NCBI RefSeq assembly: GCF_000009625.1 | Contig: NC_002678.2 | Span: 2,356,001-2,420,000 of the forward strand | Length of the DNA stretch: 64,000 nucleotides | Source: Mesorhizobium japonicum MAFF 303099 | GTDB lineage: Bacteria; Pseudomonadota; Alphaproteobacteria; Rhizobiales; Rhizobiaceae | Direction of reading: 5' to 3' | Shown here: positions 1 through 8,957 of the stretch, in pieces | How the letters are laid out: every line of letters starts with the position of its first letter | Numbering within the stretch: the first letter of the stretch is position 1 | Program-made: the position numbers and the translations under genes | The notes under the pieces: generated by a model | The model's input: only the letters and a program-made list of their open reading frames with translations | What the model was told of the DNA's origin: nothing | The model's database searches: none

Positions 1-612
1 GCAGCGCTTTTTGATCTTCTCCCTGATTTCGGTACGCGCGCGCCGCGCGTCGGCCAGCCCCAGGCCGCGCCCGACCACAAGCCGGAAGCATCCGCACCTC
101 AGGCCGATATCGGCACGCTGATCGCCGAGGCGGTTGCCCAGGCAGAGGCAACGCTGGCGGAGCGGCTCGTCGCTGCCCATGACGCAGCGCTGGAGGCGGA
201 GCGCCAGGCGAATGCCGAGGAGGCGAGGGTTTTCCTCGAAAGCTTCGGCGGCGATATCGGCAAGGCGGTGTCGCTGCGCATCGACGCCATGGAGACGCGC
301 GTGACGGACCTCGTCGCCGCCACCGTCGCCCGCATCATCGGCGGCGTTGTCAGCGACGATCTGCAGAAGCGCTCGCTCGAAGCGCTTGCCGGCGCGGTTC
401 GCGAAGCCGTCGGCGATGGCGAAGCGGTCCGCATCGCCGTGCGCGGGCCGCTGTCGCTGTTCGAAACGCTGAAGGCTTCGCTTGGACCACGCGCTGCAAA
501 TCTCGACTTCATCGAGGCGCCAGGTTTCGACTTGACCGTGACCATTGACGAGGCCGTGTTCGAGACGCGCATTGCCGAATGGTCGGCGACCCTTTCCGAG
601 GTCCTGTCATGA
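1..612 (+). CDS. FliH-like flagellar export protein, 5' end outside window
   Basis: The reading frame is open from the first base, so the start is missing. The visible 203 residues begin with a Pro/Ala-rich stretch. A long Ala/Glu-rich probable coiled coil follows (about residues 40-90). A compact C-terminal domain then contains RGPLSLFETLK and ends ETRIAEWSATL. This architecture resembles FliH/SctL proteins, which hold the FliI ATPase at the export gate. The stop codon overlaps the motB start as ATGA, so the gene is translationally coupled to motB at the head of the visible operon. The FliH name is an inference from architecture; it could be a rhizobial flagellar protein without a formal name. 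Confidence 0.5.
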   Translation, partial: AALFDLLPDFGTRAPRVGQPQAAPDHKPEASAPQADIGTLIAEAVAQAEATLAERLVAAHDAALEAERQANAEEARVFLESFGGDIGKAVSLRIDAMETRVTDLVAATVARIIGGVVSDDLQKRSLEALAGAVREAVGDGEAVRIAVRGPLSLFETLKASLGPRAANLDFIEAPGFDLTVTIDEAVFETRIAEWSATLSEVLS

Positions 613-1994
613 GTGTCGTCGACGCCGATCACGGCAGGCACGAGATCATCATCGTGCGGCGGGCACATGACGACCACGATGAGGGCCATCACGGCGGCGT
701 CTGGAAGATCGCCTTCGCCGACTTCATGACCGCCATGATGTGCTTCTTCCTGGTCATGTGGCTGATCAACGCCGCCAACGAACAGACCAAGGCGGCCGTC
801 GCCAGCTACTTCAACCCGGTCAAGCTGGTCGACCGCAATTCGAGTCGCAAGGGGCTGGAGGATCTGGGCGACGGGCCAAGCGCCATTGGCTCGACGGCCG
901 ACAAACCGCAACAGACGAAGGCCAAACCCGGCCAGGCTGGCAGCGGTGACGCGGGCTCATCCGACGCCAAGAAGGACAAGCAACAGCCGCAACAAACCGA
1001 CGATCACCTCTTCGCCGACCCCTATGCGGTGCTTTCCGAAATCGCCACCGACACCGGCGTCATGCAGAATGTCAGCCAGAAGGGCGATGGCGGCGCGCAG
1101 AGCGCCGGGCCGGCCACGGGCGCCTCGGGCGGCGCGTCCTACCGCGATCCTTTCGAACCGGATTTCTGGTCGCAGCAGGTGGCCGCGCCCGCCGCCGAGG
1201 CGAGTGCCCAGCGCCCCAAGATCGAGGGCGATCCGCTCAAACCAGGCGACAAGGCCGCGGAGAGTCAGGTCGCCAAGGTCAAGGCCGTGCCGCCGGCGCC
1301 GCCCGTCAAGGATGCACCGCTCGAGCCCCTGGCCGAGAGTGGCAAGGACGCCGCCGCGACGATGGCCAAGGCCGGCGAAACCAAGGCCAGCGGAGCCAAG
1401 GCCAGCGACGCCAAGACCGGAGATGCCAAGACTGAAGACAGCAAGGCCGTGGCTGCCGCCAAGGCGGATACCGCAGCCGCCGCGCAAGAGACGGCAGCGC
1501 CTGAAGCCGGGGAGAAGCCGCCGACCGCCGCTGCCGTGAAGGCGGCTGCCGATGTCAAGCAGCAGCTGGCCGATGCCTTCAAGCCCGGCGACAAGCTGCA
1601 TGACGGCGTTTCGGTCGAAGCCACCGACAAGGGCGTCGTCATCTCAATCACCGATCAGCTCGACTTCGGCATGTTCGAAGTCGGATCGGCGGTGCCAAGC
1701 CGCGAACTGGTGCTGGCGATGGAAAAGATCGGCCGCATCGTCAACAGCCAGAAGGGCACCATCAGCATCAACGGCCACACCGATGCCCGCCCCTTCCGCA
1801 GCGCCAGCTACGACAATTGGCGGCTGTCGACGGCGCGCGCGCATTCCGCCTACTACATGCTCGTGCGCGGCGGCGTCGACGAGCGCCGCATCACCGAGGT
1901 CGCCGGCTTCGCCGACCGCCAGCCGAAGGATCCGGCCGATCCCCTGTCGGCGGCCAACCGCCGCATCGAGATCCTGATGGCGACCGGCGGATGA
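609..1994 (+). CDS. motB: Flagellar stator protein MotB
   Basis: The 461-residue protein is the peptidoglycan-anchored stator half that pairs with MotA. After a His/Asp-rich N-terminus comes the single membrane helix with FADFMTAMMCFFLVMW; Asp38 in that motif is the expected proton-carrying residue. The C-terminal third is an OmpA-like peptidoglycan-binding domain (NGHTDARP, RLSTARAHS, and a final NRRIEI). Between them lies an unusually long Lys/Ala/Asp-rich low-complexity linker, roughly residues 70-330. I chose ATG 609, which overlaps the upstream stop, rather than an in-frame start at 579 inside the previous gene. The stop overlaps motC by ATGA. motA is not in the window. Confidence 0.95.
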   Translation: MSVVDADHGRHEIIIVRRAHDDHDEGHHGGVWKIAFADFMTAMMCFFLVMWLINAANEQTKAAVASYFNPVKLVDRNSSRKGLEDLGDGPSAIGSTADKPQQTKAKPGQAGSGDAGSSDAKKDKQQPQQTDDHLFADPYAVLSEIATDTGVMQNVSQKGDGGAQSAGPATGASGGASYRDPFEPDFWSQQVAAPAAEASAQRPKIEGDPLKPGDKAAESQVAKVKAVPPAPPVKDAPLEPLAESGKDAAATMAKAGETKASGAKASDAKTGDAKTEDSKAVAAAKADTAAAAQETAAPEAGEKPPTAAAVKAAADVKQQLADAFKPGDKLHDGVSVEATDKGVVISITDQLDFGMFEVGSAVPSRELVLAMEKIGRIVNSQKGTISINGHTDARPFRSASYDNWRLSTARAHSAYYMLVRGGVDERRITEVAGFADRQPKDPADPLSAANRRIEILMATGG

Positions 1995-3364
1995 ACCGGG
2001 CGGCCGTCACCAGCCGGCTGATGGGCCTGTTGCTGCTGGCAGCCGGATATCCGTCGGCCGGCTTCGCCCAGGACACGCTGCAGCCCTACCAGCTGGTGCG
2101 CTCGCTGCAGTTGGTCCAGGACCGCATCGCGGCCGGCGATCACGCCGCGATGCCGATGCAGGCCAAGCTGCTCGAGATGATCGATACCCGGCTGCGCGAA
2201 GCAGGTGCGGAGGACTTCAAGGACCCCAAGAATTTTCGCGCGCTCCTGGTCTACGGCATGAGCGGCGGCAATCCGGTGACCGTCGAGGCGGCGGTTTCTC
2301 GTGCCAAGTCCGTGGATGCCCAAGACCTCTCAATCGCCAAGGGCGTCATAAACTATCTGGTTGGCCGGCCCGCCGGCGCGATCGAAGTCCTGAGGCCAAT
2401 CGATCCTATGACGCTGCCCAGCGACCTCGGCGCTTTTCTTGCCTTGGTCAAAGGATCGCTGATGGCGACGGACGACCCGGTGATGGCACTTACATTGCTC
2501 GATGAGGCCAAGCTGCTCAGCCCCGGCACACTGGTCGAGGAAGCGGCCCTTCGGCGTTCGGTCGGCATCGCCGTGACCAGAGGCGATGCGGCACGATTCG
2601 CGCGTGCCTCCACCCAATATGTCGAGCGCTATCTCTATTCGCCCTATGCCAGCCAGTTCGCCGATTCCTTCGTCTCCGGCGTCATCACGCTGCATATGTC
2701 GATCAGCCAGGACAAGCTCGCCGACATCACCTCGATGATGGATCCCGAGCGCGAGAAGGTAATCTATCTGCGCATCGCCCGCCGCGCCGCGATCGACGGC
2801 CTCAGCGAATTGTCGGCCTTTGCCTCAGCGCGGGCCGAGCAGGGCCGCGACGGCAACACCAATCAGGGCGATCCGCGCGCCGAGCTTTACTCGAGCCTGT
2901 CCACGGTGACTTCCGGTACGATCGAGGATGTCCGCACCAAGCTCGGCAAGATCGACCGCAGCAAACTGTCGGACGGTGACCGTGCCTTGCTCGACGCCGC
3001 CCAGGCGATCGCCGGTGAGGTGGTGGCGCCGCCTGCTTCCCTTCCGGGCGCGACTCCGGCGTCTGCAGCCCTTGCACCGCAGCCCAAACCTGAGGTCGCC
3101 ATCGCGCAGCCTGCCGACGCGGCCGGATTGCCGCCCGTCGAGGGTGCCGTCTCCGAACGGCCTGCCGCCTCGCCATCCGGCGGGACGGTGGCCGCCGCAC
3201 CGGGCGCGCCGGCGCCTTCCGCCGATTCGGCGGCGGTCCTACCGGCATCGGCGCCAGCAAACTCTGCCGGTCCCGACACGACCGATCCGACCGACGCCGC
3301 CATGATGAAAACCCGTCGACAGCTCGACCTGATCGACCAGATGCTCGGAGCCGCCCCGAAATGA
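1991..3364 (+). CDS. motC: MotC, periplasmic motility protein
   Basis: This 457-residue protein starts MNRAAVTSRLMG and has a signal peptide ending near GFAQD, so it is predicted periplasmic. In rhizobia MotC is known as a periplasmic partner that stabilises MotB. The position directly after motB, with a 4-bp ATGA overlap, supports the same role here. The middle is helical and repeat-like. The last 120 residues are Pro/Ala-rich and end in a short charged segment (RRQLDLIDQML). The next start again overlaps by ATGA. Family assignment rests on position, signal peptide and length (rhizobial MotC is about 430-460 residues). Confidence 0.88.
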   Translation: MNRAAVTSRLMGLLLLAAGYPSAGFAQDTLQPYQLVRSLQLVQDRIAAGDHAAMPMQAKLLEMIDTRLREAGAEDFKDPKNFRALLVYGMSGGNPVTVEAAVSRAKSVDAQDLSIAKGVINYLVGRPAGAIEVLRPIDPMTLPSDLGAFLALVKGSLMATDDPVMALTLLDEAKLLSPGTLVEEAALRRSVGIAVTRGDAARFARASTQYVERYLYSPYASQFADSFVSGVITLHMSISQDKLADITSMMDPEREKVIYLRIARRAAIDGLSELSAFASARAEQGRDGNTNQGDPRAELYSSLSTVTSGTIEDVRTKLGKIDRSKLSDGDRALLDAAQAIAGEVVAPPASLPGATPASAALAPQPKPEVAIAQPADAAGLPPVEGAVSERPAASPSGGTVAAAPGAPAPSADSAAVLPASAPANSAGPDTTDPTDAAMMKTRRQLDLIDQMLGAAPK

Positions 3365-4728
3365 CCCCAAGCCTCGGCCCGGCCCTGCCAGGATTTACCG
3401 CCGCCCGCACGGCGGAGCAGCCGGCTACTCCCGGCAAGAAGGATGATGCTGGTTTCGGCAAGATGGTGCATGGCGGCGCGGGCCAGGCGGAAAAGCAGCC
3501 TACGACCGAACGCGGCGCGCGCGATCCGGGCTGGAGCAAGCTTGCCGCCGGCCTGGCGGCACAGGCAGGCGAGGACGAGCCGATGCCGGCCGGTAAGGCG
3601 AGGACCGCGCCCACTGGAGCGGCGGCAGCGAAATCCATGAAGGACGGCAAGGACATTGAGGCGGACAAGGACGCCGATACCGAAGCGCCAGCGACCGACG
3701 CCGGCGCAACGCCGCTCGACGATCATCTGCCTTTGCTGATGGCGTTTCATGACCTGCGCCATTTCTCGACATCGGCCAAATCAGCCGACGCAGGCGAGAC
3801 CGGACAGGGACCGGCGCTCGACGGGCAGCTCTTGTCGAAAGCCTATCGGCCGACATCCGGTCACGACGACCTCGAACCGATGCCGAAGCCCGAGCGGGTC
3901 TCACTCGTCGACGGGCCGCTGACGAAGCTCGAGTCCGCCCGCGACGCAAGCGCCGGCACTGGCGCACCACGGCGTGACAATGCAATCGCCGCTGGCCCGC
4001 TGCCCGAGACGACAACCGCCGAGGTGCCGGGCGTCGAGCCGAAGCAGGCGGCGCCACAGCTGAAGTCCATCGCCGACGTCCAGTCCTCGTTGCGGTCCGA
4101 GCCAGGAAAACCGCTCTCGGCCCAGGCGCGCGTCGACGTCGTTTCCGAGCGCAGCTTCCCTGCCCCGCCGCAGGCGCCGATGAGCCAGGCAGCACTCAAC
4201 GTAATCAACGCCGTAGCGGCTGATGTTGGCCCGCAGCAGGCGTTTTCGACAGCCTCCGCGACCACCCATATGGCCGGCTCTGTTGCCGTTCCGACACACG
4301 TGTTGAAGATCGAACTTCACCCGGCCGAACTGGGCATGGTCACCGCCCATCTTCGCCTCTCGGGAGAACAACTCTCGATTGAATTGAAGCCCGAAACACA
4401 CGACGCCTACCGCCGGCTTTCCAGCGACAGCGAGGCAATCGTGAAGTCGCTGCGCGGGCTGGGCTTCGAGGTTGATAAGGTCACGATCATGCAACCGTCG
4501 GTGGCCGTTCCGGCGACAACCCGGACGGATGCAACCGCCTCGCTCACCGCCGCGCCTGGTCGCGACCAGTCCGCCTTTCAGCCCGGAAACTCCAGCGGCG
4601 GCAACAGTGGAGCCGGCGGCCAGCAACCGGGCCAGCAATCCGCAAGGGGTAATCATGATGACGCGCAAGCCCACGGCCGCGCTGCTTCGCCATCTCGCGA
4701 GCGCGCTGGCGGCGATATGTTTATCTAG
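3361..4728 (+). CDS. fliK: Flagellar hook-length control protein FliK (MotD)
   Basis: The protein has 455 residues. The first 300 are low-complexity (Ala, Asp, Lys, Gly), as expected for the ruler part of FliK. The C-terminal Flg_hook domain is recognisable at about residues 315-380 (KIELHPAELGMV, RLSGEQLSIEL, LRGLGFEVDKV). It is followed by a Gly/Ser/Gln-rich tail. It measures hook length and switches export specificity through FlhB. In rhizobia the gene was first called motD. It is coupled to motC by ATGA overlap, and its 3' end overlaps the next gene by 74 bp in a different frame. Confidence 0.88.
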   Translation: MTPSLGPALPGFTAARTAEQPATPGKKDDAGFGKMVHGGAGQAEKQPTTERGARDPGWSKLAAGLAAQAGEDEPMPAGKARTAPTGAAAAKSMKDGKDIEADKDADTEAPATDAGATPLDDHLPLLMAFHDLRHFSTSAKSADAGETGQGPALDGQLLSKAYRPTSGHDDLEPMPKPERVSLVDGPLTKLESARDASAGTGAPRRDNAIAAGPLPETTTAEVPGVEPKQAAPQLKSIADVQSSLRSEPGKPLSAQARVDVVSERSFPAPPQAPMSQAALNVINAVAADVGPQQAFSTASATTHMAGSVAVPTHVLKIELHPAELGMVTAHLRLSGEQLSIELKPETHDAYRRLSSDSEAIVKSLRGLGFEVDKVTIMQPSVAVPATTRTDATASLTAAPGRDQSAFQPGNSSGGNSGAGGQQPGQQSARGNHDDAQAHGRAASPSRERAGGDMFI

Positions 4729-5245
4729 CCTCGCGACCAGCGCCCTCGCCGCCACCAATCCCTGCGAGCCCGAGATCCTGCGCGCCGCCGACCGCTATGG
4801 CGTGCCCGCCGGCATCCTCTATGCCGTCGGCCTGACCGAGACCGGCAAGAAAGGCAGCCTTCAGCCTAACGCTTTGAATATAGAAGGAAAAGCGATCTTT
4901 CCAAGGAGTCGGGCCGAAGCGCTTGCCACCTTCGCCAATGCGCAGCGCGAGGGTAAGACGCTGATCGATCTCGGCTGCATGCAGATCAACCATCACTATC
5001 ATTCCTCGCATTTCCGCAGCGTCGAGGACATGCTCGACCCGCGCCAGAACGTTGACTATGCGGCGCGTTTCCTGGCCAGTCTCCATGCCCGCCACGAGAC
5101 CTGGTCGATGGCCGTCGCCCGCTACCATGCCGGCCCCGACAACGACCCGGCGCAGAAGATCTATGTCTGCAGGGTGATCGCCAACATGGTTGCCACCGGT
5201 TTTGGCAAATGGACAACCAACGCCCGCGCCTTCTGCAACCCGTAA
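4655..5245 (+). CDS. Soluble lytic murein transglycosylase-like protein in flagellar operon
   Basis: The 196-residue protein has an N-terminal signal peptide (hydrophobic core around residues 12-30, ending ALAATN). An SLT-type lysozyme fold follows: the catalytic Glu is in GLTETG, followed by CMQINHHYH and the YHAG motif near the end. It probably opens peptidoglycan locally for rod or stator assembly. Homologues sit between fliK and rem in rhizobial flagellar clusters. An AAGGGG ribosome site at 4643-4648 precedes ATG 4655. A second ATG at 4658 is also possible. The first 74 bp lie inside fliK in another frame. Confidence 0.85.
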   Translation: MMTRKPTAALLRHLASALAAICLSSLATSALAATNPCEPEILRAADRYGVPAGILYAVGLTETGKKGSLQPNALNIEGKAIFPRSRAEALATFANAQREGKTLIDLGCMQINHHYHSSHFRSVEDMLDPRQNVDYAARFLASLHARHETWSMAVARYHAGPDNDPAQKIYVCRVIANMVATGFGKWTTNARAFCNP

Positions 5246-5467
5246 GCGTATTTTCTGCTTCTAATACGCCAACCACGCTGCATGGGTTGCCACTTTGAAC
5301 TTGCCCAGAACTTCCCACCACAAGCATATCTGGCTACGCACTAATGCAACCGGTGCGATTCCAGACTCCCAAGAAACTAGTTACAAGAAATGACGGTTGT
5401 TCAGGATTCCCGCCAACGGTTACGGCTTTCCCCACGGGGCAAATGTGCTGATTCGGAGGCGGGGCCG

Positions 5468-6136
5468 ATGATCGTGATCGTTGACGAGCGAGAGCTCGTA
5501 ACTGAGGGATACAATTCACTTTTTGATCGCGAGGGCGTCGCCTGCGCGGGCTTCGCGCCCGGCGAATTCGGCGAGTGGGTCAACTCGGCCGCTGACACCG
5601 ACTTGCGATCGGTGCGGGCCTTCCTGATCGGCGATTGCCGCGACGGCGCCATCTCTCCGCGCCAGATCCGCGACCGCACCGGCGCTCCGGTCATTGCGCT
5701 CAGCGAGCAGCATTCCCTGGAAAACACGCTGCGGTTGTTCGAGAGCGGCGTCGACGATGTCATCCGCAAGCCCGTCCACATCAGAGAGATCCTGGCCCGC
5801 ATCACCGCCATCCGCCGTCGCGCCCATGAGGATGTCGCCTACACCGAGATCGGCGCCATGCGCATCTTCATGGACGGCCGCGATCCCGAGATCGACGGCC
5901 AGCCGCTGCCCCTGCCCCGCCGCGAACGCCGCATCCTCGAATATCTGGCGAGCAACCGCGGCCGACGCGTCACCAAGACCCAGGTTTTCAACGCCATCTA
6001 CGGTATCTTCGACGAAGAGGTCGAGGAGAACGTGGTGGAGAGCCACATCAGCAAATTGCGCAAGAAGCTGCGCGAGAAGCTGGGCACCGACCCGATCGAT
6101 TCCAAACGCTTCCTTGGCTACCGGCTCGTCTTCTGA
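5468..6136 (+). CDS. rem: Rem, OmpR-type transcriptional activator of motility
   Basis: The 222-residue response regulator starts [11 protein letters not shown] after a GGAGG site at 5455. An upstream ATG at 5390 would add 26 unlikely residues. The receiver-like half (about 1-115) keeps the N-terminal Asp/Glu cluster and the Lys in RKPV. The usual phospho-Asp strand is replaced by FLIGDCRDG, so phosphorylation is doubtful. The C-terminal half is a winged helix ([34 protein letters not shown]). Known role: Rem is a growth-phase activator of flagellar, motor and chemotaxis genes in Sinorhizobium. The location before flgE is the canonical one. Confidence 0.9.
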   Translation: MIVIVDERELVTEGYNSLFDREGVACAGFAPGEFGEWVNSAADTDLRSVRAFLIGDCRDGAISPRQIRDRTGAPVIALSEQHSLENTLRLFESGVDDVIRKPVHIREILARITAIRRRAHEDVAYTEIGAMRIFMDGRDPEIDGQPLPLPRRERRILEYLASNRGRRVTKTQVFNAIYGIFDEEVEENVVESHISKLRKKLREKLGTDPIDSKRFLGYRLVF

Positions 6137-6215
6137 TGCCGCGCCGCGCCAGCCTCGCGCAAGACAGGACGCGTAGCCTCGCCGCCAGTGGCATGGATAT
6201 TGCGGAGACATCTCG

Positions 6216-7472
6216 ATGAGCCTCTACGGAATGATGCGGACCGGCGTTTCCGGCATGAACGCCCAGGCCAACCGCCTGTCGACAACCGCCGACAACATCG
6301 CGAACTCCGACACCACCGGCTACAAGCGGTCCTCGGCCGAGTTCTCGACCCTGATCATGCCATCGACGGGCGGCGCCTATAATTCCGGCGGCGTCACCAC
6401 CACGATCCGGCAGGCTGTCAGCGATCCGGGCGTGCTTCAGTACACGACCTCGGTCTCCGACCTTGCCGTCAGCGGCGATGGTTTCTTCGTCGTCCAGGAT
6501 CCGAGCGGCACACCTTTCCTGACCCGCGCCGGCGCCTTCGTTCCCGATGCACAGGGCAGGCTGGTCAACGCGGCTGGCTTCCAGCTGATGGCCTACAGCT
6601 ACGCCAATGGCACGCCGGCGGCGACGGTGAACGGCTTCGAAGGTCTGCAGCCGGTCGTCATCTCCGACCAGGGCCTGACCGCGACGCCGAGCACCCTGGG
6701 TACTTACAGCGGCAATCTGCCGGCAGGGGCGACGCCGGTCGCCGCCGCCAACCTGCCCGGCGCCAACGCCTCCACCGCGCAATACACCTCGAAATCGTCG
6801 ATGGTCGCCTATGACAACCTCGGCAACAAGAAACTGCTCGACGTCTATTTCACCAACACCGGTACCGGCACCTGGCAGGTCGCGGTTTTCGATCAGTCGA
6901 AGGCGACGCCAGGAACATCGTTCCCCTACACCGGCGGCGCACTCGGCACGGCCAACCTGACCTTCGACACCACGACCGGCAAGCTCACCGGCGCGCCCAC
7001 CAGCGTTTCATTTACCGTGCCGGGCGGCGCGAGCCTCAATCTCGATCTGTCGAAGCTGACGCAGCTCGGCACCGGCTTCACGGTTTCCGACGCCCAGGTC
7101 AACGGCAACGCGCCCAGCACCATCGACAAGGTGCAGATCAGCAAGGACGGCACCATCTACGCCCAGTACAAGGACGGCTCCACCAAGCCGCTCTACAAGA
7201 TTCCACTGGCCGACGTGCAGAGCCCGGACCAACTCAAGGCCCTGCCCGGCAACGTCTATGCGCAAGGCACCGACTCCGGCGCGATCCGTGTCGGCTTTGC
7301 CAATGAAGGCAAGGCCGGTTCGATCATCTCTGGCGCACTCGAAAATTCCAACGTCGATATCGCCGAGGAATTGACCGACATGATCGCGGCGCAGCGCAGC
7401 TACACCGCCAATTCGAAAGTCTTCCAGACCGGTTCCGACCTGATGGATGTCCTTGTCAACCTGAAGAGATAA
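6216..7472 (+). CDS. flgE: Flagellar hook protein FlgE
   Basis: The 418-residue protein has the N-terminal flagellar rod/hook signature (SLYGMMRTGVSGMNAQ, then DNIANSDTTGYK). The central FlgE domain contains QYTSKSSMVAYDNLGN. The C-terminal hook motif reads LENSNVDIAEELTDMI. It builds the universal joint between the basal body and the filament. It begins 79 bp after rem, with a purine-rich GCGGAGA site, and heads the hook/junction group flgE-flgK-flgL. Confidence 0.96.
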   Translation: MSLYGMMRTGVSGMNAQANRLSTTADNIANSDTTGYKRSSAEFSTLIMPSTGGAYNSGGVTTTIRQAVSDPGVLQYTTSVSDLAVSGDGFFVVQDPSGTPFLTRAGAFVPDAQGRLVNAAGFQLMAYSYANGTPAATVNGFEGLQPVVISDQGLTATPSTLGTYSGNLPAGATPVAAANLPGANASTAQYTSKSSMVAYDNLGNKKLLDVYFTNTGTGTWQVAVFDQSKATPGTSFPYTGGALGTANLTFDTTTGKLTGAPTSVSFTVPGGASLNLDLSKLTQLGTGFTVSDAQVNGNAPSTIDKVQISKDGTIYAQYKDGSTKPLYKIPLADVQSPDQLKALPGNVYAQGTDSGAIRVGFANEGKAGSIISGALENSNVDIAEELTDMIAAQRSYTANSKVFQTGSDLMDVLVNLKR

Positions 7473-7499
7473 ACCGGGCATGGCCCGTGAAAGACCAGC

Positions 7500-8954
7500 A
7501 TGTCGCTATCTTCCGCATTGAGCATCGCCCAATCGGCGCTTATGAGTACCGCGCGTCAGACCAGCGTTGTCACGCGCAACGTCTCGGACGCCTCCAATCC
7601 GGACTATGCGCGCCGCATCGCTGTCGTCACCAGCACGGCGCCCGGCGCGCGTTCGGTTGATATCCAGCGCGTCGCCAACGACCTGCTCTTCCGGCAGAAT
7701 CTCGGTGCCTTGTCGGCCTATAGCGGCCAGAACGCACTCTACAGCGGCATGGATCAGCTGGACGTTTCGGTCAATGGCGTCGACAATGCCTCTTCGCCCT
7801 CGACCGCCATCGCCAATCTGCAGCAGGCGCTGCAGCTCTACGCCACCTCGCCGTCCAATCAGAATCTCGGCTCCAGCGTCATCGACGCGGCCAAGCAGGT
7901 CGTGCGCTCCCTGAATGAAGGCTCCAAGGCCATTCAGGATTTCCGCACCCAGACCGACGGCCAGATCGACACGGCGGTCAAGGACCTCAACTCGCTGCTC
8001 GGCCAGTTCCAGGACGCCAACCAGGCGGTCATTTCCGGAACCCGCTCCGGCACCGATGTTTCCGATGCGCTCGACCAGCGCGACGCGCTGCTAAAGAAGA
8101 TCGCGGACTATATTCCGATATCGACCTTCACACGCGGCGACAACGACATGGTCATCACCACAGGTGACGGCACCACGCTGTTCGAGACGATCCCGCGCAC
8201 GGTGAGCTTCACGCCGGCGGCCGGCTATGCCGCCGGAGCCCCCGGCAACACCATCTATATCGACAATGTGCCGGTCTCCGCGGGCAGCGGCGGCAACACC
8301 ACCGCCAGCGGCAAGCTTGCCGGCCTGCTGCAGTTGCGCGACGGCGTCGCCTCGACCATGCAGAGCCAGCTCGACGAGACCGCGCGCGGCCTGATCACGG
8401 CCTTTGCCGAGACCGCGCCCGCGATGCCCAATGCCGCCGGCCTGTTCACCTGGTCCGGCGCGCCGGCGGTGCCGGCAGCGGGCACGCTGGTCAATGGCCT
8501 GGCCGGCACGATCAGCATCAATGCGGCGATGGATCCGAGCGCCGGCGGCAATCCGACATTGCTGCGCGACGGCGGCGCCAACGGCGCGGCCTACGTCGCC
8601 AACACCACCGGCGGCCCTTCCTATTCCAGCCTCCTGATTGCCTATGGCGACCGGCTCGACAAGCCGATGACGTTCGACCCCGCCGCCGGCATTTCGGCAA
8701 CGTCCAGCGTTTCCGACTACGCCGCCAATTCGATCGGCTGGCTCCAGAGCATGCGCCAGCAGGCTTCGACCGCCGCCGACGCGAAGGAAGCGCTGGCGCA
8801 GCGCAGCTCCGAGGCGCTATCCAATGCGACCGGCGTCAATGTCGATCAGGAAATGTCGCTGATGCTCGACCTCGAACATACCTATCAGGCGTCAGCCCGG
8901 ATGATGAAGACCGTCGACGACATGCTGACGGCCCTGTTGAACGCGGTGGGATAA
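7500..8954 (+). CDS. flgK: Hook-filament junction protein FlgK (HAP1)
   Basis: The 484-residue protein starts MSLSSALSIAQSALM and contains the rod/hook motif around NVSDASNPDYARR. The C-terminus has the expected amphipathic coil (SSEALSNATGVNVDQEMS, LDLEHTYQASARMM), matching other FlgK ends. It joins hook to filament as HAP1. The gene lies 27 bp after flgE and 3 bp before flgL, so the three are one transcription unit. Confidence 0.93.
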   Translation: MSLSSALSIAQSALMSTARQTSVVTRNVSDASNPDYARRIAVVTSTAPGARSVDIQRVANDLLFRQNLGALSAYSGQNALYSGMDQLDVSVNGVDNASSPSTAIANLQQALQLYATSPSNQNLGSSVIDAAKQVVRSLNEGSKAIQDFRTQTDGQIDTAVKDLNSLLGQFQDANQAVISGTRSGTDVSDALDQRDALLKKIADYIPISTFTRGDNDMVITTGDGTTLFETIPRTVSFTPAAGYAAGAPGNTIYIDNVPVSAGSGGNTTASGKLAGLLQLRDGVASTMQSQLDETARGLITAFAETAPAMPNAAGLFTWSGAPAVPAAGTLVNGLAGTISINAAMDPSAGGNPTLLRDGGANGAAYVANTTGGPSYSSLLIAYGDRLDKPMTFDPAAGISATSSVSDYAANSIGWLQSMRQQASTAADAKEALAQRSSEALSNATGVNVDQEMSLMLDLEHTYQASARMMKTVDDMLTALLNAVG

Positions 8955-8957
8955 TCC

